This document shows, piece after piece, positions 7,993 through 16,565 of a DNA stretch of 36,183 nt (position 1 is its first letter; every line of letters starts with the position of its first letter). The stretch covers positions 1-36,183 of the forward strand of contig QBZG01000012.1 of assembly GCA_003282435.1 (NCBI GenBank), in the 5' to 3' direction. The translations under genes were made by a program, and so were the position numbers. The notes under the pieces were generated by a model, which saw only the letters and a list, made by a program, of their open reading frames with translations, had not been told where the DNA came from and made no database searches. The stretch comes from SAR116 cluster bacterium AG-335-B03 (GTDB lineage: Bacteria; Pseudomonadota; Alphaproteobacteria; Puniceispirillales; Marisalimonadaceae).

Positions 7993-8638
7993 CCCATTCT
8001 TCCACAGGTTGTAATTTACCATCTTTACCTAATCTTGGTCTGTTCCTCGTAAATGTGTTTTCTGAACCTACAACACCGTAATCCATATAACCTAACCTGA
8101 CCAAAGGCCTAGCTGCGCTAGCATTAAACAGCCCATCTTTAATAAACTTATCGTTTATAAAAATACCTACAACCTGCCCAAATATTACATAGTTTCCCGT
8201 TCCTTTGTCTCTATCTACGTTTGGGAGGTCTATTGTTTTCCAATGTTTACATTCAAGAGCAGCAGATGCTTCAGAAACAAATGGTGCAGAAACAAATTTA
8301 CCTATTTGTGGTTTTAAACCTGCTAATTCAAATTCATCAATATTTGAATCTGCGGGAACAGAACTACCATTCATATGATCAAACAAATCTTCAGTTGCCA
8401 AAGAAACAGTAAACTCTCCTGTTTCTTCTATATTTTTAACTGAATCTTTAATATCTACCGAAGAAAACATTACAAAATGAGGTCTATCTGCGATTGCATT
8501 AAAGTAGCTATATGGAGCTAAATTATAAACACCTGTTATAGAACGACTTCCAATCCAACCAATCGGCCTCGGGGCTACAATTGCTTTGAAAGGGTCATGT
8601 GGTAGACCATGCTCATTTTTTAAGGTATCGTAGTGCAT
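7976..8638 (-). CDS. flavin reductase-like FMN-binding split-barrel protein
   Basis: A 220-residue protein of the flavin-reductase-like (DIM6/NTAB) family. PFKAIVAPRPIGWIGSRS, GVYNLAPYSYFNAIADRPH and FTVSLATEDL are the FMN-binding strands, and ECKHWKTIDLP plus IFGQVVGIFIND form the later barrel strands. Such proteins bind FMN, often as the reductase partner of a monooxygenase or as stand-alone flavoproteins. It is the first gene of a two-gene minus-strand unit; its 3' end overlaps the PhyH start. AGGA lies 7 bases ahead of the ATG. A functional link with the PhyH enzyme (which needs no flavin) is only suggested by the overlap. Confidence 0.9.
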   Translation of the reverse strand: MHYDTLKNEHGLPHDPFKAIVAPRPIGWIGSRSITGVYNLAPYSYFNAIADRPHFVMFSSVDIKDSVKNIEETGEFTVSLATEDLFDHMNGSSVPADSNIDEFELAGLKPQIGKFVSAPFVSEASAALECKHWKTIDLPNVDRDKGTGNYVIFGQVVGIFINDKFIKDGLFNASAARPLVRLGYMDYGVVGSENTFTRNRPRLGKDGKLQPVEEWDGVYR

Positions 8639-8751
8639 TATATTTTCCTATTTGTAACAAAAAATGTAGATTAAAATAAACAATATAAATTAAATGTATA
8701 GAATATTATTAAATTAATTATTTTATTAAATTCCCAATTTAACGGTGAAAT

Positions 8752-9636
8752 ATGATTGATAGAGAAATTAAAGTTATAGGTTTTATTGGACTAGGTGTCA
8801 TGGGTTGTTCCATGAGTAAAAACTTACTTAAAAATAAAAATTGGAATGTCTTAGTAAAAGATTTGAATGCCAACAAAGAAAAAGAATTAGAAAATCAAGG
8901 TGCTAAAATAGCAAGTGATACTAGAGAAATTTTTACCATATCAGATTTGGTTATTACATGTTTACCAGGAGGAGATTTTGTTAGAGACCTATATTATGGT
9001 AAAGATAAAAATATCTCTGATATAAAAATCAATCAGTTTATTATTGATATGTCAACATCGCAACCCGATTTAATGATTAAATTAGAAAATGAGATTAAAA
9101 TAAAAGGTGCTCATTTTGCTGACGCTCCCATTGCCAGAACAAGACAGGCTGCTATTGATGGAACTTTAGCTATAATGGTTGGGTCTGATAAAGATGTTTA
9201 TAATAAAATTCTGCCCGTGTTACGATATATGGGTAAGGATATTTTGCATTGTGGAAAAGCAGGAACAGGCCAACTTACCAAAATATTGAATAACATGATA
9301 CTTTTTGAAACAGTTGTAGCATTAAGTGAAGCAGCTAATATTGCTGAGCAATACGGCATGAACGTTGAAAATTTATATGAAAATATTACAAAATGTTCTG
9401 GAGATAGTTTTGCTCTTAGAAACCATGGGTTAAAAAGTATTGCTAAAAATAATTTTCCTTCTCCAGCTTTCTCCTCAGAATATGCTCTCAAAGATTTATC
9501 CTATGCTTTAGAATTAGGTGAAAAACTCAACGTTAAAATGCCTGGCGCATTATCAGCAGAAAATCTCTTAAAAGCTTCAATTAAAAATGGTGACAGAGAC
9601 TTATATTTTCCTGTAATGAAAAAATATTTTAGTTAA
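8752..9636 (+). CDS. NAD(P)-dependent beta-hydroxyacid dehydrogenase (3-hydroxyisobutyrate dehydrogenase family)
   Basis: A 294-residue two-domain dehydrogenase. The Rossmann motif GLGVMG sits at residues 13-18, followed by an acidic strand end (VKDLNA), which favours NAD. LVITCLPGG and IIDMSTSQP are conserved, and the catalytic Lys177 lies in GTGQLTKILNNM. The substrate loop usually written DAPVSGG reads DAPIARTRQAAIDGTL here, so it belongs to a variant subgroup and the substrate may differ from 3-hydroxyisobutyrate or tartronate semialdehyde. It is divergently placed from the flavin reductase (113-base spacer) and runs head-on into the SDR gene, three bases away. Confidence 0.9.
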   Translation: MIDREIKVIGFIGLGVMGCSMSKNLLKNKNWNVLVKDLNANKEKELENQGAKIASDTREIFTISDLVITCLPGGDFVRDLYYGKDKNISDIKINQFIIDMSTSQPDLMIKLENEIKIKGAHFADAPIARTRQAAIDGTLAIMVGSDKDVYNKILPVLRYMGKDILHCGKAGTGQLTKILNNMILFETVVALSEAANIAEQYGMNVENLYENITKCSGDSFALRNHGLKSIAKNNFPSPAFSSEYALKDLSYALELGEKLNVKMPGALSAENLLKASIKNGDRDLYFPVMKKYFS

Positions 9637-9639
9637 AGA

Positions 9640-10380
9640 TTAACCTCTACCTACAAATGGCATTTTATTTGCCATAACTGTCATATTTAGAACATTTACC
9701 GTTACAGGTAAATTAGCCATGTATAAAACTGCTTCTGCTATGTGAAGAGAATCTATAACTGGCTCAATATCCATATTACCATTAGCCTGAGGAACACCCT
9801 CTTTCATTCTCTGTGTCATTGGCGTTTCAGCATTTCCAATATCAATTTGACTACATGCAATGTCATATTTTCTTCCATCCAATGAAATTGTCTTAGTCAT
9901 ACCTGTAACAGCGTGTTTTGTTGCTGTATATGGTATACTTCCTGGTCTGGGAGTAACTGAAGAGACACTACCATTATTTATTATTCTACCACCTTGAGGG
10001 TTTTGTTTTCTCATCAGAGCAAAAGCATATTTAGCGCATAGAAACATTCCATTTAAATTAATGTCTACGACACTTTTCCAGTTTTCAAATGGCATTTCGT
10101 CTATTGATTGTGCCGGCACACCTATCCCTGCATTATTAAATAAAACATCAATTCTTTCGTGCTTTTTTTCTATAATTTTGAATACATTTTCTACCGAAAT
10201 TTGATCACTTACGTCACACGACATTACTTCAGTTATGCCAGTACATCTCTGTTGTGTTTCAATTAATTTATCTTTTCTTCTTCCTATTAAATAAACAATG
10301 AAATCTTCTTTTGATAATACTTCAGAAACTCTCCTACCAACTCCTGTTCCTGCTCCTGTAACTATTGCAATTTTTGACAT
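9640..10380 (-). CDS. SDR family oxidoreductase
   Basis: A 246-residue classical short-chain dehydrogenase. It shows the cofactor motif TGAGTGVG (8-15), an Arg pair after strand 2 (LIGRRKDKL) that favours NADP, FNNAG (81-85), Ser138-140 in INNGSVSSV and the catalytic YTATK (Tyr151, Lys155). The C-terminal TVNVLNMTVMANKMPF resembles the 'serine 3-dehydrogenase/YdfG-like' side of the family. Substrate is not evident. AAGGA precedes the ATG. Divergent from the AtuA-type gene with a 115-base spacer in which I see nothing distinctive. Confidence 0.9.
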   Translation of the reverse strand: MSKIAIVTGAGTGVGRRVSEVLSKEDFIVYLIGRRKDKLIETQQRCTGITEVMSCDVSDQISVENVFKIIEKKHERIDVLFNNAGIGVPAQSIDEMPFENWKSVVDINLNGMFLCAKYAFALMRKQNPQGGRIINNGSVSSVTPRPGSIPYTATKHAVTGMTKTISLDGRKYDIACSQIDIGNAETPMTQRMKEGVPQANGNMDIEPVIDSLHIAEAVLYMANLPVTVNVLNMTVMANKMPFVGRG

Positions 10381-10495
10381 TTTTATTTCCTTTTTTTATT
10401 AGAGTAGGTATATTTATTAAAAATTTATTAAAATCTTACCATTTTAAGTTTAATATAAATACAAAAATCAAAGTTTTTTATTAGAAGATTTTATT

Positions 10496-11857
10496 ATGAC
10501 AGAAAAAGTTTTTATTGGCTGTGGCGCTGGATTTTCAGGTGATAGATTTGATGCATCAATTCCAATTGTAAACGAATTTAAAAAAATAAATGCTCCTAAA
10601 TATCTAATGTTTGAAGTCCTTGCAGAAAGAACTCTTGCTATAGCCCAACAATTTAGATTAAAAAATCCTGAGGAAGGTTATTCACCATTTTTAGATTCTT
10701 ACATAAATCCAATTCTTGATGATTGCCTCGAAAATAATATAAAAATAATTTCAAATATTGGTGCTGCAAATCCTATGGGAGCGGCTAAAAGAATACTTGA
10801 AATAGCAAAAAAACAAAATACTAAAAAACCTAAAATTGGTGTTGTTTTAGGTGATGATTTATTAGAATACATGTCTAACGATGAAATACTAAATAGTCCA
10901 ACAATGGAAGGTTTGGATTTTTCTAATAACAAAATTACTGCAGCTAACGTATATCTTGGAGCTCAACCCATTGCTGAAGCTTTAGAGATGGGTGCTGACA
11001 TTGTAATTGTTGGTAGAACAGTTGACAGTGCTCTTGCCTTAGGACCCTTATTATACGAATTTAAATGGAAAGAAAATGAATTAAATTTGATTGGCTCAGG
11101 TACAATTTGTGGTCATCTTCTAGAATGTGGAGCTCAAGTAACTGGAGCTTATTTTGCTGACCCTGGCTTCAAAGACGTACCTAATCTGGCTAACGTTGGT
11201 TTTCCCATAGCAGAAGTTAATCAAGATGGTTCATTTATTATTACAAAACCTGATGGAACAGGTGGTCTAGTCAGTAAAGCAACGGTTACAGAACAATTGT
11301 TGTATGAGACACATGATCCTTCTAATTACTTAGTCCCAGATGTAACGGCTGACATGACAAGTTTAACTTTAGAAAACAATGGAGAAAATAGAATTTTAGT
11401 TAAAGGAGGTAGAGGTAAAAAATCTCCTGAAAAACTAAAAGCTACTATTTGTTGTGATAATGGATTTATGGGTGAAGCTGAAATAAGCTACGCGGGACCT
11501 AATGCACTTGCACGAGCAAAGCTTGCAGGTGAAGTAATTAGTGAAAGAATTCAAATTTTAGGATTACAAGGACAGTTGAGAGTTGAAATTATTGGTGCTG
11601 GATCAGTTCATTATTCTATGCATGAAACTTCTTCTTATCATCTCCCTGAAAATGGTGATTACAGAGTAAGAACTTCCGCAATATATCCTAAAAAAGATCA
11701 AGCACAACAAATGGTTGATGAAGTCATGTCATTATATTGTTGTGGACCTGCTGCTGGAGGTGGAGGACGTGGATATGTTACACCTCAATCATCGACAGCA
11801 TCTATTTTAGTTAACAGAGACATTGTTGACCCCAACATTCAAATTAAAATTATATAA
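10496..11857 (+). CDS. acyclic terpene utilization AtuA-type protein, large part (DUF1446)
   Basis: A 453-residue soluble protein matching the DUF1446/AtuA N-terminal family. FIGCGAGFSGDRFDA at the start, SNIGAANPMGAAKRI, ADIVIVGRTVDSALALGP, GHLLECGAQVTGAYFADPG, and GPAAGGGGRGYVTPQSS at the end are its usual blocks. In Pseudomonas, AtuA is needed for growth on citronellol or geraniol, but its chemistry is not defined, and relatives are widespread beside acyl-CoA genes. Here the protein ends before the C-terminal AtuA domain, which is encoded separately 18 bases downstream. A role in a branched or hydroxylated acyl-CoA pathway is inference. Confidence 0.9.
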   Translation: MTEKVFIGCGAGFSGDRFDASIPIVNEFKKINAPKYLMFEVLAERTLAIAQQFRLKNPEEGYSPFLDSYINPILDDCLENNIKIISNIGAANPMGAAKRILEIAKKQNTKKPKIGVVLGDDLLEYMSNDEILNSPTMEGLDFSNNKITAANVYLGAQPIAEALEMGADIVIVGRTVDSALALGPLLYEFKWKENELNLIGSGTICGHLLECGAQVTGAYFADPGFKDVPNLANVGFPIAEVNQDGSFIITKPDGTGGLVSKATVTEQLLYETHDPSNYLVPDVTADMTSLTLENNGENRILVKGGRGKKSPEKLKATICCDNGFMGEAEISYAGPNALARAKLAGEVISERIQILGLQGQLRVEIIGAGSVHYSMHETSSYHLPENGDYRVRTSAIYPKKDQAQQMVDEVMSLYCCGPAAGGGGRGYVTPQSSTASILVNRDIVDPNIQIKII

Positions 11858-11875
11858 AATTCTTTTGAGGCAATT

Positions 11876-12250
11876 ATGATTATATTAGACTTACCTGTTC
11901 ATGCAATTGCTCATGCTAGAGCTGGTGATAAAGGAGATGTATCTAATATTTCACTTATTGCTTATTTAGATAGTGGATGGAAGGTAATAAATGATCTTGC
12001 TACTGAAGAAAGAGTATTGGATATTTTTAGTCATTTAGGTGCAACTCAAGTTAAAAGATTTCAACTTCCATCTCTAAAAGCATTAAATTTTGTAATTCAA
12101 AATGCTCTTGGGGGTGGTGTTAATAGTTCCTTAAGACTTGATAGACACGGTAAAACTTTATCTTCACATCTACTTCACGAGCTAATTTTACCTATTAGTG
12201 AAGACATGATACCCTCTAATTCACCATATTTAAAAAATTTTAAGGAATGA
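11876..12250 (+). CDS. AtuA-like C-terminal domain as a separate protein
   Basis: A 124-residue protein with the block VHAIAHARAGDKGDVSNISLIAY and the later LPSLKALNFVIQNALGGGVNSSLRLDRHGKTLS, which matches the ferredoxin-fold-like domain found at the C-terminus of full-length AtuA. It therefore complements the preceding DUF1446 protein, and the two should form one functional unit. GAGG lies 7 bases ahead of the ATG. Its stop is three bases before the ATG of the next gene, whose ribosome site (AAGGA) lies inside this gene's last codons, so the three genes form one operon. Confidence 0.88.
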   Translation: MIILDLPVHAIAHARAGDKGDVSNISLIAYLDSGWKVINDLATEERVLDIFSHLGATQVKRFQLPSLKALNFVIQNALGGGVNSSLRLDRHGKTLSSHLLHELILPISEDMIPSNSPYLKNFKE

Positions 12251-12253
12251 AAA

Positions 12254-13918
12254 ATGCAAGAAGCTGGATCACTCTTAGTAAAATTACTTGAAAAACAAAA
12301 AGTTGATAGAGTGTTCTGCGTTCCAGGCGAAAGCTACCTTTCGGTAATGAATGGCCTCCAAGAAACATCTATAGAAACAATTCTTTGTAAACACGAAGGC
12401 GCGGCGTCAATGATGGCTGAAGCCGACGGTAAGCTTACTGGCAGGCCTGGTATTGCTTTTGTGACTAGAGGTCCAGGAGCTACAAATGCTGCATCAGGAA
12501 TACATATTGCGCAGCAAGATAGTACTCCTATGATATTATTTGTAGGCCAAATTGGTAAGGAAATGTATGGCCGAGATGCTTTCCAAGAAGTTGATTATCA
12601 ACAATTTTATGGTGGTATGGCAAAATTAGTAATTGAAGTTCAGCAATCTGACAGATTATCAGAAATCTTCTCACGAGCTTACCACACAGCTATGTCAGGA
12701 AGACCTGGACCTGTTATAATAGCATTACCAGAAAACATGCTAACTGAAAAAACAGATAAAAAACCATTAGAGTTCATTGATCAATTGATGTCTGCTCCTA
12801 CAACAAAGGATCTTGCACAATTTATTGAAGAAATAAAAGAAGCTAAAAATCCAATTGTTGTTTTAGGAGGATCAATATGGTCTCACGAAGCTGAAAAAGA
12901 TTTAATATCTATTTCTGAAATGCTTGGATTAACAATAATTACGTCTCATAGAAGACAAAGTTATTATAATAATTTACATAAAAATTATGGTGGTGATCTC
13001 GGGCTTGGTGTTAATCCAAAATTAATCAATCGAATTAATAATAGTGATTATCTAGTATTGTTAGGTGGTAGATTAAGCGAAAACCCTTCGCAAGGTTTTA
13101 CATTGTTGGGTATTCCAGAACATAATAAAAAGTTTATTCATATTCATCCAGGTTCAGAGGAAATAGGAAGAATTTATAAACCTCATCTTGGAATTGTATC
13201 AAATCCAATAGCATTTGTGAACATACTTAACAACGCATTAAAGGGTCTTAATACAAAACCCAATTCTAATAATGAACTTAATGCAGTTAAATCTCACGAA
13301 GAATATATTGAATGGGGCGATATGCCTTTAGAAGCTCCTAATTCAGGTGTTGACCTAACATCAGCTTTTAGAACTCTCAGAAAACATTTAGATCCTAATA
13401 CAATTATTACTAATGGGGCTGGTAACTATGCTGTTTGGGGTCATAGATTATTTAGGTTTACAAAAGTTAAGACGCAACTTGCACCAATTTCTGGTTCAAT
13501 GGGATACGGACTGCCAGCTGCAATAGCAGCTAAATTAAGATTTCCCGATAATATGGTTATAGCCCTTGCAGGTGATGGATGTTTTCAGATGACTGAAAAT
13601 GAATATGCTACAGCCGTTCAATATAATGCTGCAGTAATTGTATTAGTAGTAGATAATGAAATGTACGGAACAATTAGAATGCATCAGCATAAACATTATA
13701 AAGGAAATTATAAACATACTGGATTAGTCAACCCAAACTTTTCTGATTTAGCCAACGCTATGGGTGGTAAAGGTTATACAGTTAAAAATACCGAAGATTT
13801 TTATGAATTATTTGTAGAAGCTGATAATTGGGCAAATAAGAATAAACTTCCCACTTTACTTCATATTAAAACTGGGTCTGAGATGGTGTTGCCTGGGAAG
13901 CGCTTCAACTCATTATAA
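12254..13918 (+). CDS. thiamine diphosphate-dependent enzyme (acetolactate synthase-like fold)
   Basis: A 554-residue enzyme with the three ThDP-enzyme domains. The N-terminal pyrimidine-binding domain has catalytic Glu48 in CKHEGAASMMAEADG. A middle domain covers about 190-330. The C-terminal domain has the LAGDGCFQMTENEY...DNEMYG diphosphate/Mg motif (GDG then N about 27 residues on). The HEG motif in place of the HEQ of true acetolactate synthase, and the lack of a regulatory subunit gene, argue against branched-chain amino acid synthesis. A 2-oxoacid decarboxylase or carboligase acting on a catabolic intermediate is more likely, given the AtuA, hydroxyacid oxidase and aldolase neighbours. 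Convergent with the oxidase gene, three bases away. Confidence 0.88.
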   Translation: MQEAGSLLVKLLEKQKVDRVFCVPGESYLSVMNGLQETSIETILCKHEGAASMMAEADGKLTGRPGIAFVTRGPGATNAASGIHIAQQDSTPMILFVGQIGKEMYGRDAFQEVDYQQFYGGMAKLVIEVQQSDRLSEIFSRAYHTAMSGRPGPVIIALPENMLTEKTDKKPLEFIDQLMSAPTTKDLAQFIEEIKEAKNPIVVLGGSIWSHEAEKDLISISEMLGLTIITSHRRQSYYNNLHKNYGGDLGLGVNPKLINRINNSDYLVLLGGRLSENPSQGFTLLGIPEHNKKFIHIHPGSEEIGRIYKPHLGIVSNPIAFVNILNNALKGLNTKPNSNNELNAVKSHEEYIEWGDMPLEAPNSGVDLTSAFRTLRKHLDPNTIITNGAGNYAVWGHRLFRFTKVKTQLAPISGSMGYGLPAAIAAKLRFPDNMVIALAGDGCFQMTENEYATAVQYNAAVIVLVVDNEMYGTIRMHQHKHYKGNYKHTGLVNPNFSDLANAMGGKGYTVKNTEDFYELFVEADNWANKNKLPTLLHIKTGSEMVLPGKRFNSL

Positions 13919-13921
13919 TTT

Positions 13922-15103
13922 TCAATTAGGATTTCTTAAATAAAAATCATTTCCGAGAACTACCTTTTGTGATTTCAATTCTTTGATATCCTTCGAACAA
14001 ATTTGTTCCATTACATTTGATAGTTCGTCTTTTAATATATCATGTACGTGATCAGCTCCTTTGCCTCCTAATGCAGCAAGTCCAATAATAAATGGTCGAC
14101 CAGTCATTATAAAATCAGCGCCAAGCATTAAGCCTTTACTTATATCTTGGCCAGAATAAAAGCCTGAATCTATAATTATCGGAAATTTTGACCCTATTTT
14201 TTTTCTTATTTCTGGTAATACTTGTAATGGACTTGGCGCAATATCAATTTGCCTTCCTCCATGATTTGAAATATAAATAGCATCAACAATTTTACTAGCT
14301 TGAACTGCGTCGTTTACATCCATTAAGCCTTTTAGGATGATTGGACCGCTCCATAAATCCCTAACTTCTTTTAGATAATCCCAATCTAAATAACGCTGCA
14401 TCTGACTTCCAGCAAATCCTGCTTTGGACTTTGCGTTTCCATGCCAACTACCATCACTATATTGATCCATAGTCCCAAATGCAGGAATACCATTTATAAG
14501 CGTCCCAATTGACCATGATGGGCATATTGCTGCTTGAAAGAAAGTTCTTAAATTATTTTTAGGTGGCACTGATACTCCTGCCATTCTAAGCCTCTCTCTT
14601 CTGCTAGATGCGGGTATGTCGGCAGTAACAATTAAGGTTTTAAAGCCAGCATTTTTTGCCCTTTTTAATAAGTCATTTCTTATGGCTTTGTCCGCAGGAG
14701 GATATAACTGAAACCAACCCATACCATTAAGATGTTTTCCAACATCTTCAACTGAAGCACACGCAACTGTCGATAATGAATAAGGAATATTATTTTTAAC
14801 GGACATTTTTGATAATGCTATTTCTGCACCTGGCCACATTAAGCTAGTCATTCCCACAGGAGCCATTCCAAAAGGTGCGTCATATTCATAATCAAATAAC
14901 TTAGTTTTTAAGTTTGGGTTTACGGTTCCCTTTAAATACTGAGGTACTAAAAAGATCTGGTTAAAGACCTTTCTATTATTTTCTAAAGCCTCATCATAAC
15001 CAGTACCAGCAAATAAGTATTCTGCAGCAAAATGTGGCATTCTCCTTTTTGCAACATTAACCATATCACTAACTCTTGGATATTTATCAACTAGGTTAGA
15101 CAA
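13922..15103 (-). CDS. FMN-dependent alpha-hydroxyacid oxidase/dehydrogenase (LldD/glycolate oxidase family)
   Basis: A 393-residue TIM-barrel flavoprotein. It shows APVGMTSLMWPGAE (FMN site), FQLYPP with Tyr134, the Lys258 in ILKGLMD that contacts FMN N1, and the active-site ISNHGGRQID with catalytic His281 and substrate-binding Arg284. It oxidises L-2-hydroxy acids to 2-oxo acids, with oxygen or an electron carrier as acceptor. The phosphate-binding loop usually reading DGGIRRG is DSGFYSGQD (312-320), lacking the usual Arg, which is unusual. The 2-oxo acid produced could feed the ThDP enzyme encoded convergently next door (inference). AGGAG is the likely ribosome site. Confidence 0.9.
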   Translation of the reverse strand: MSNLVDKYPRVSDMVNVAKRRMPHFAAEYLFAGTGYDEALENNRKVFNQIFLVPQYLKGTVNPNLKTKLFDYEYDAPFGMAPVGMTSLMWPGAEIALSKMSVKNNIPYSLSTVACASVEDVGKHLNGMGWFQLYPPADKAIRNDLLKRAKNAGFKTLIVTADIPASSRRERLRMAGVSVPPKNNLRTFFQAAICPSWSIGTLINGIPAFGTMDQYSDGSWHGNAKSKAGFAGSQMQRYLDWDYLKEVRDLWSGPIILKGLMDVNDAVQASKIVDAIYISNHGGRQIDIAPSPLQVLPEIRKKIGSKFPIIIDSGFYSGQDISKGLMLGADFIMTGRPFIIGLAALGGKGADHVHDILKDELSNVMEQICSKDIKELKSQKVVLGNDFYLRNPN

Positions 15104-15196
15104 AGATTTCTCCTAAAGCTTATAAAAGTTGTGTATTAAATATTTTATAGTTAAATTATTAATAAAATCAAAAATAAAATTAAGTGAGTATAATTA

Positions 15197-15901
15197 ATGA
15201 TTGAAAATCCTCCTTTGATACAAATCAAAAAACCTACCAGCAGAAACAGACCCAACCAAGAACAACTCAATTATTTCAAGGATGTTCCAACCGGTTTTAT
15301 ATGTGATGCACTAGATGGTTACGCTGCATTAGACCCTTCGATAAAACCCCTTTTAATTCCTGGAAAGATTGTAAATCATATAGTAGGGCCAGCATTGACT
15401 GTTTTTTCTGGGGCTGCTGACGTTTTAGGAATGGCTATAGCTTTAAGTGAAATACAAGAAGGCGACATTGTTGTTAATAGTGTAAGTGGTTTTCAAGGAA
15501 CTGCCGCGGTTGGCGACAGAATAGCTGGAATGATAAAAAATAATGGAGGAGTAGGACTTGTTACTGATGGACCTATGAGAGACTTAAATGGAATTATTAA
15601 AACTGGTTTAGATTGTTTTTGTACAGGATTAAATCCAAATTCACCTTATAATAGTGGTCCTTCAAAAATTGGTTTTTCTATCGATATAGGAGGAAAAACT
15701 ATAAATAGTGGTGATATTATTGTTGCTGATACCGATGGAGTTACAGTTATTCCATTTGATAAAATTGATGAAGTAATTAAAAAGCTTGAAAGAATTGTTG
15801 AGGTTGAAAATGCTATGGATGAAAAAGTGTCTAATGGACTTAAGATATCTCAAAAAGCTCTAGATTATTTAAATAGTGGTCAAGTTGTTTATTACGATTA
15901 A
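15197..15901 (+). CDS. RraA-like family protein, probable HMG/CHA-type aldolase
   Basis: A 234-residue protein of the RraA/4-hydroxy-4-methyl-2-oxoglutarate aldolase family. The key block NGGVGLVTDGPMRDLNGI contains the Arg128-Asp129 pair that binds substrate and metal, preceded by the glycine-rich VGDRIAGMI, and DIIVADTDGVTVIPFDKIDEV is the usual C-terminal block. With catabolic neighbours (PcaIJ-like transferase, PimCD-like dehydrogenases) it is more likely an aldolase releasing pyruvate or oxaloacetate than an RNase E regulator. Longer than minimal RraA (about 160 residues), as in the class II aldolases of catabolic clusters. Divergent from the hydroxyacid oxidase (93-base spacer). Confidence 0.85.
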   Translation: MIENPPLIQIKKPTSRNRPNQEQLNYFKDVPTGFICDALDGYAALDPSIKPLLIPGKIVNHIVGPALTVFSGAADVLGMAIALSEIQEGDIVVNSVSGFQGTAAVGDRIAGMIKNNGGVGLVTDGPMRDLNGIIKTGLDCFCTGLNPNSPYNSGPSKIGFSIDIGGKTINSGDIIVADTDGVTVIPFDKIDEVIKKLERIVEVENAMDEKVSNGLKISQKALDYLNSGQVVYYD

Positions 15902-15908
15902 AACAAAA

Positions 15909-16565
15909 TTATTGATAAACTCTGCCTTCAGTAACTGTTTGTAAATATTCTATTGATAGATTTTCATTTATTTCAACAATTTTAAAACCTTCTTTAGTAA
16001 TATCTATAACAGCATAATCTGTATAAACTCGGGATACCACTCCTGACCCCGTTAATGGCAATGTGCATTTTTCAACTAGCTTAGGTTTCCCTTCTTTAGT
16101 TAAATGTTGGGTCATTACAAAGACGTTTTTGGCTCCAGCTACTAAATCCATTGCTCCACCAACAGCTGGAATACCTTTGCCGGTGGACCAATTTGCTAAA
16201 TCACCATTCATGGAAACCTCCATAGCTCCGAGCACACAATAATCAATATGCCCACCTCTTATCATGGAAAAACTATCTGCATGGTGACAAAAACTACCAC
16301 CAGGTAAAATTGTAACTGGTTTTTTGCCTGCATTAATTAAATCAAAATCAATTTCATTTTCGTTAGGAGTTGGTCCCATCCCCAAAAGACCATTTTCTGA
16401 ATGATAAATGATTTCACGATCATCTTTGATATGTTGTGAAACTAGTTCTGGCATTCCTATCCCTAAATTTACATATGATGCGTGTGGAAGATCATTTGCT
16501 ATTTTGGAAGCGATAACACCCCTTTCCCATCCCTTTTCTGCATTCGTAAAATTTTTTTTTGTCAT
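15909..16565 (-). CDS. CoA transferase subunit B, 3-oxoadipate/3-oxoacid type (PcaJ-like)
   Basis: A 218-residue beta subunit of a class I CoA transferase. YVNLGIGMPELV and the active-site HSENGLLGMGP with catalytic Glu57 are clear, as are FCHHADSFSMIRGGH, GIPAVGGAMDLVAGA and CTLPLTG. From memory the sequence is closer to PcaJ (3-oxoadipate:succinyl-CoA transferase) than to acetate or glutaconate transferases; the exact acid is not fixed by this. The start ATG overlaps the subunit A stop (ATGA, 4 bases), so the two are translated together to form the heteromer. Its stop lies seven bases from the convergent RraA-like gene. Confidence 0.92.
   Translation of the reverse strand: MTKKNFTNAEKGWERGVIASKIANDLPHASYVNLGIGMPELVSQHIKDDREIIYHSENGLLGMGPTPNENEIDFDLINAGKKPVTILPGGSFCHHADSFSMIRGGHIDYCVLGAMEVSMNGDLANWSTGKGIPAVGGAMDLVAGAKNVFVMTQHLTKEGKPKLVEKCTLPLTGSGVVSRVYTDYAVIDITKEGFKIVEINENLSIEYLQTVTEGRVYQ

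Noticed and set aside
12254-13918. Acetolactate synthase for branched-chain amino acid biosynthesis
   Set aside because: No regulatory subunit or ilv neighbours are present, and the active-site motif is HEG rather than HEQ; a catabolic ThDP enzyme is more likely.
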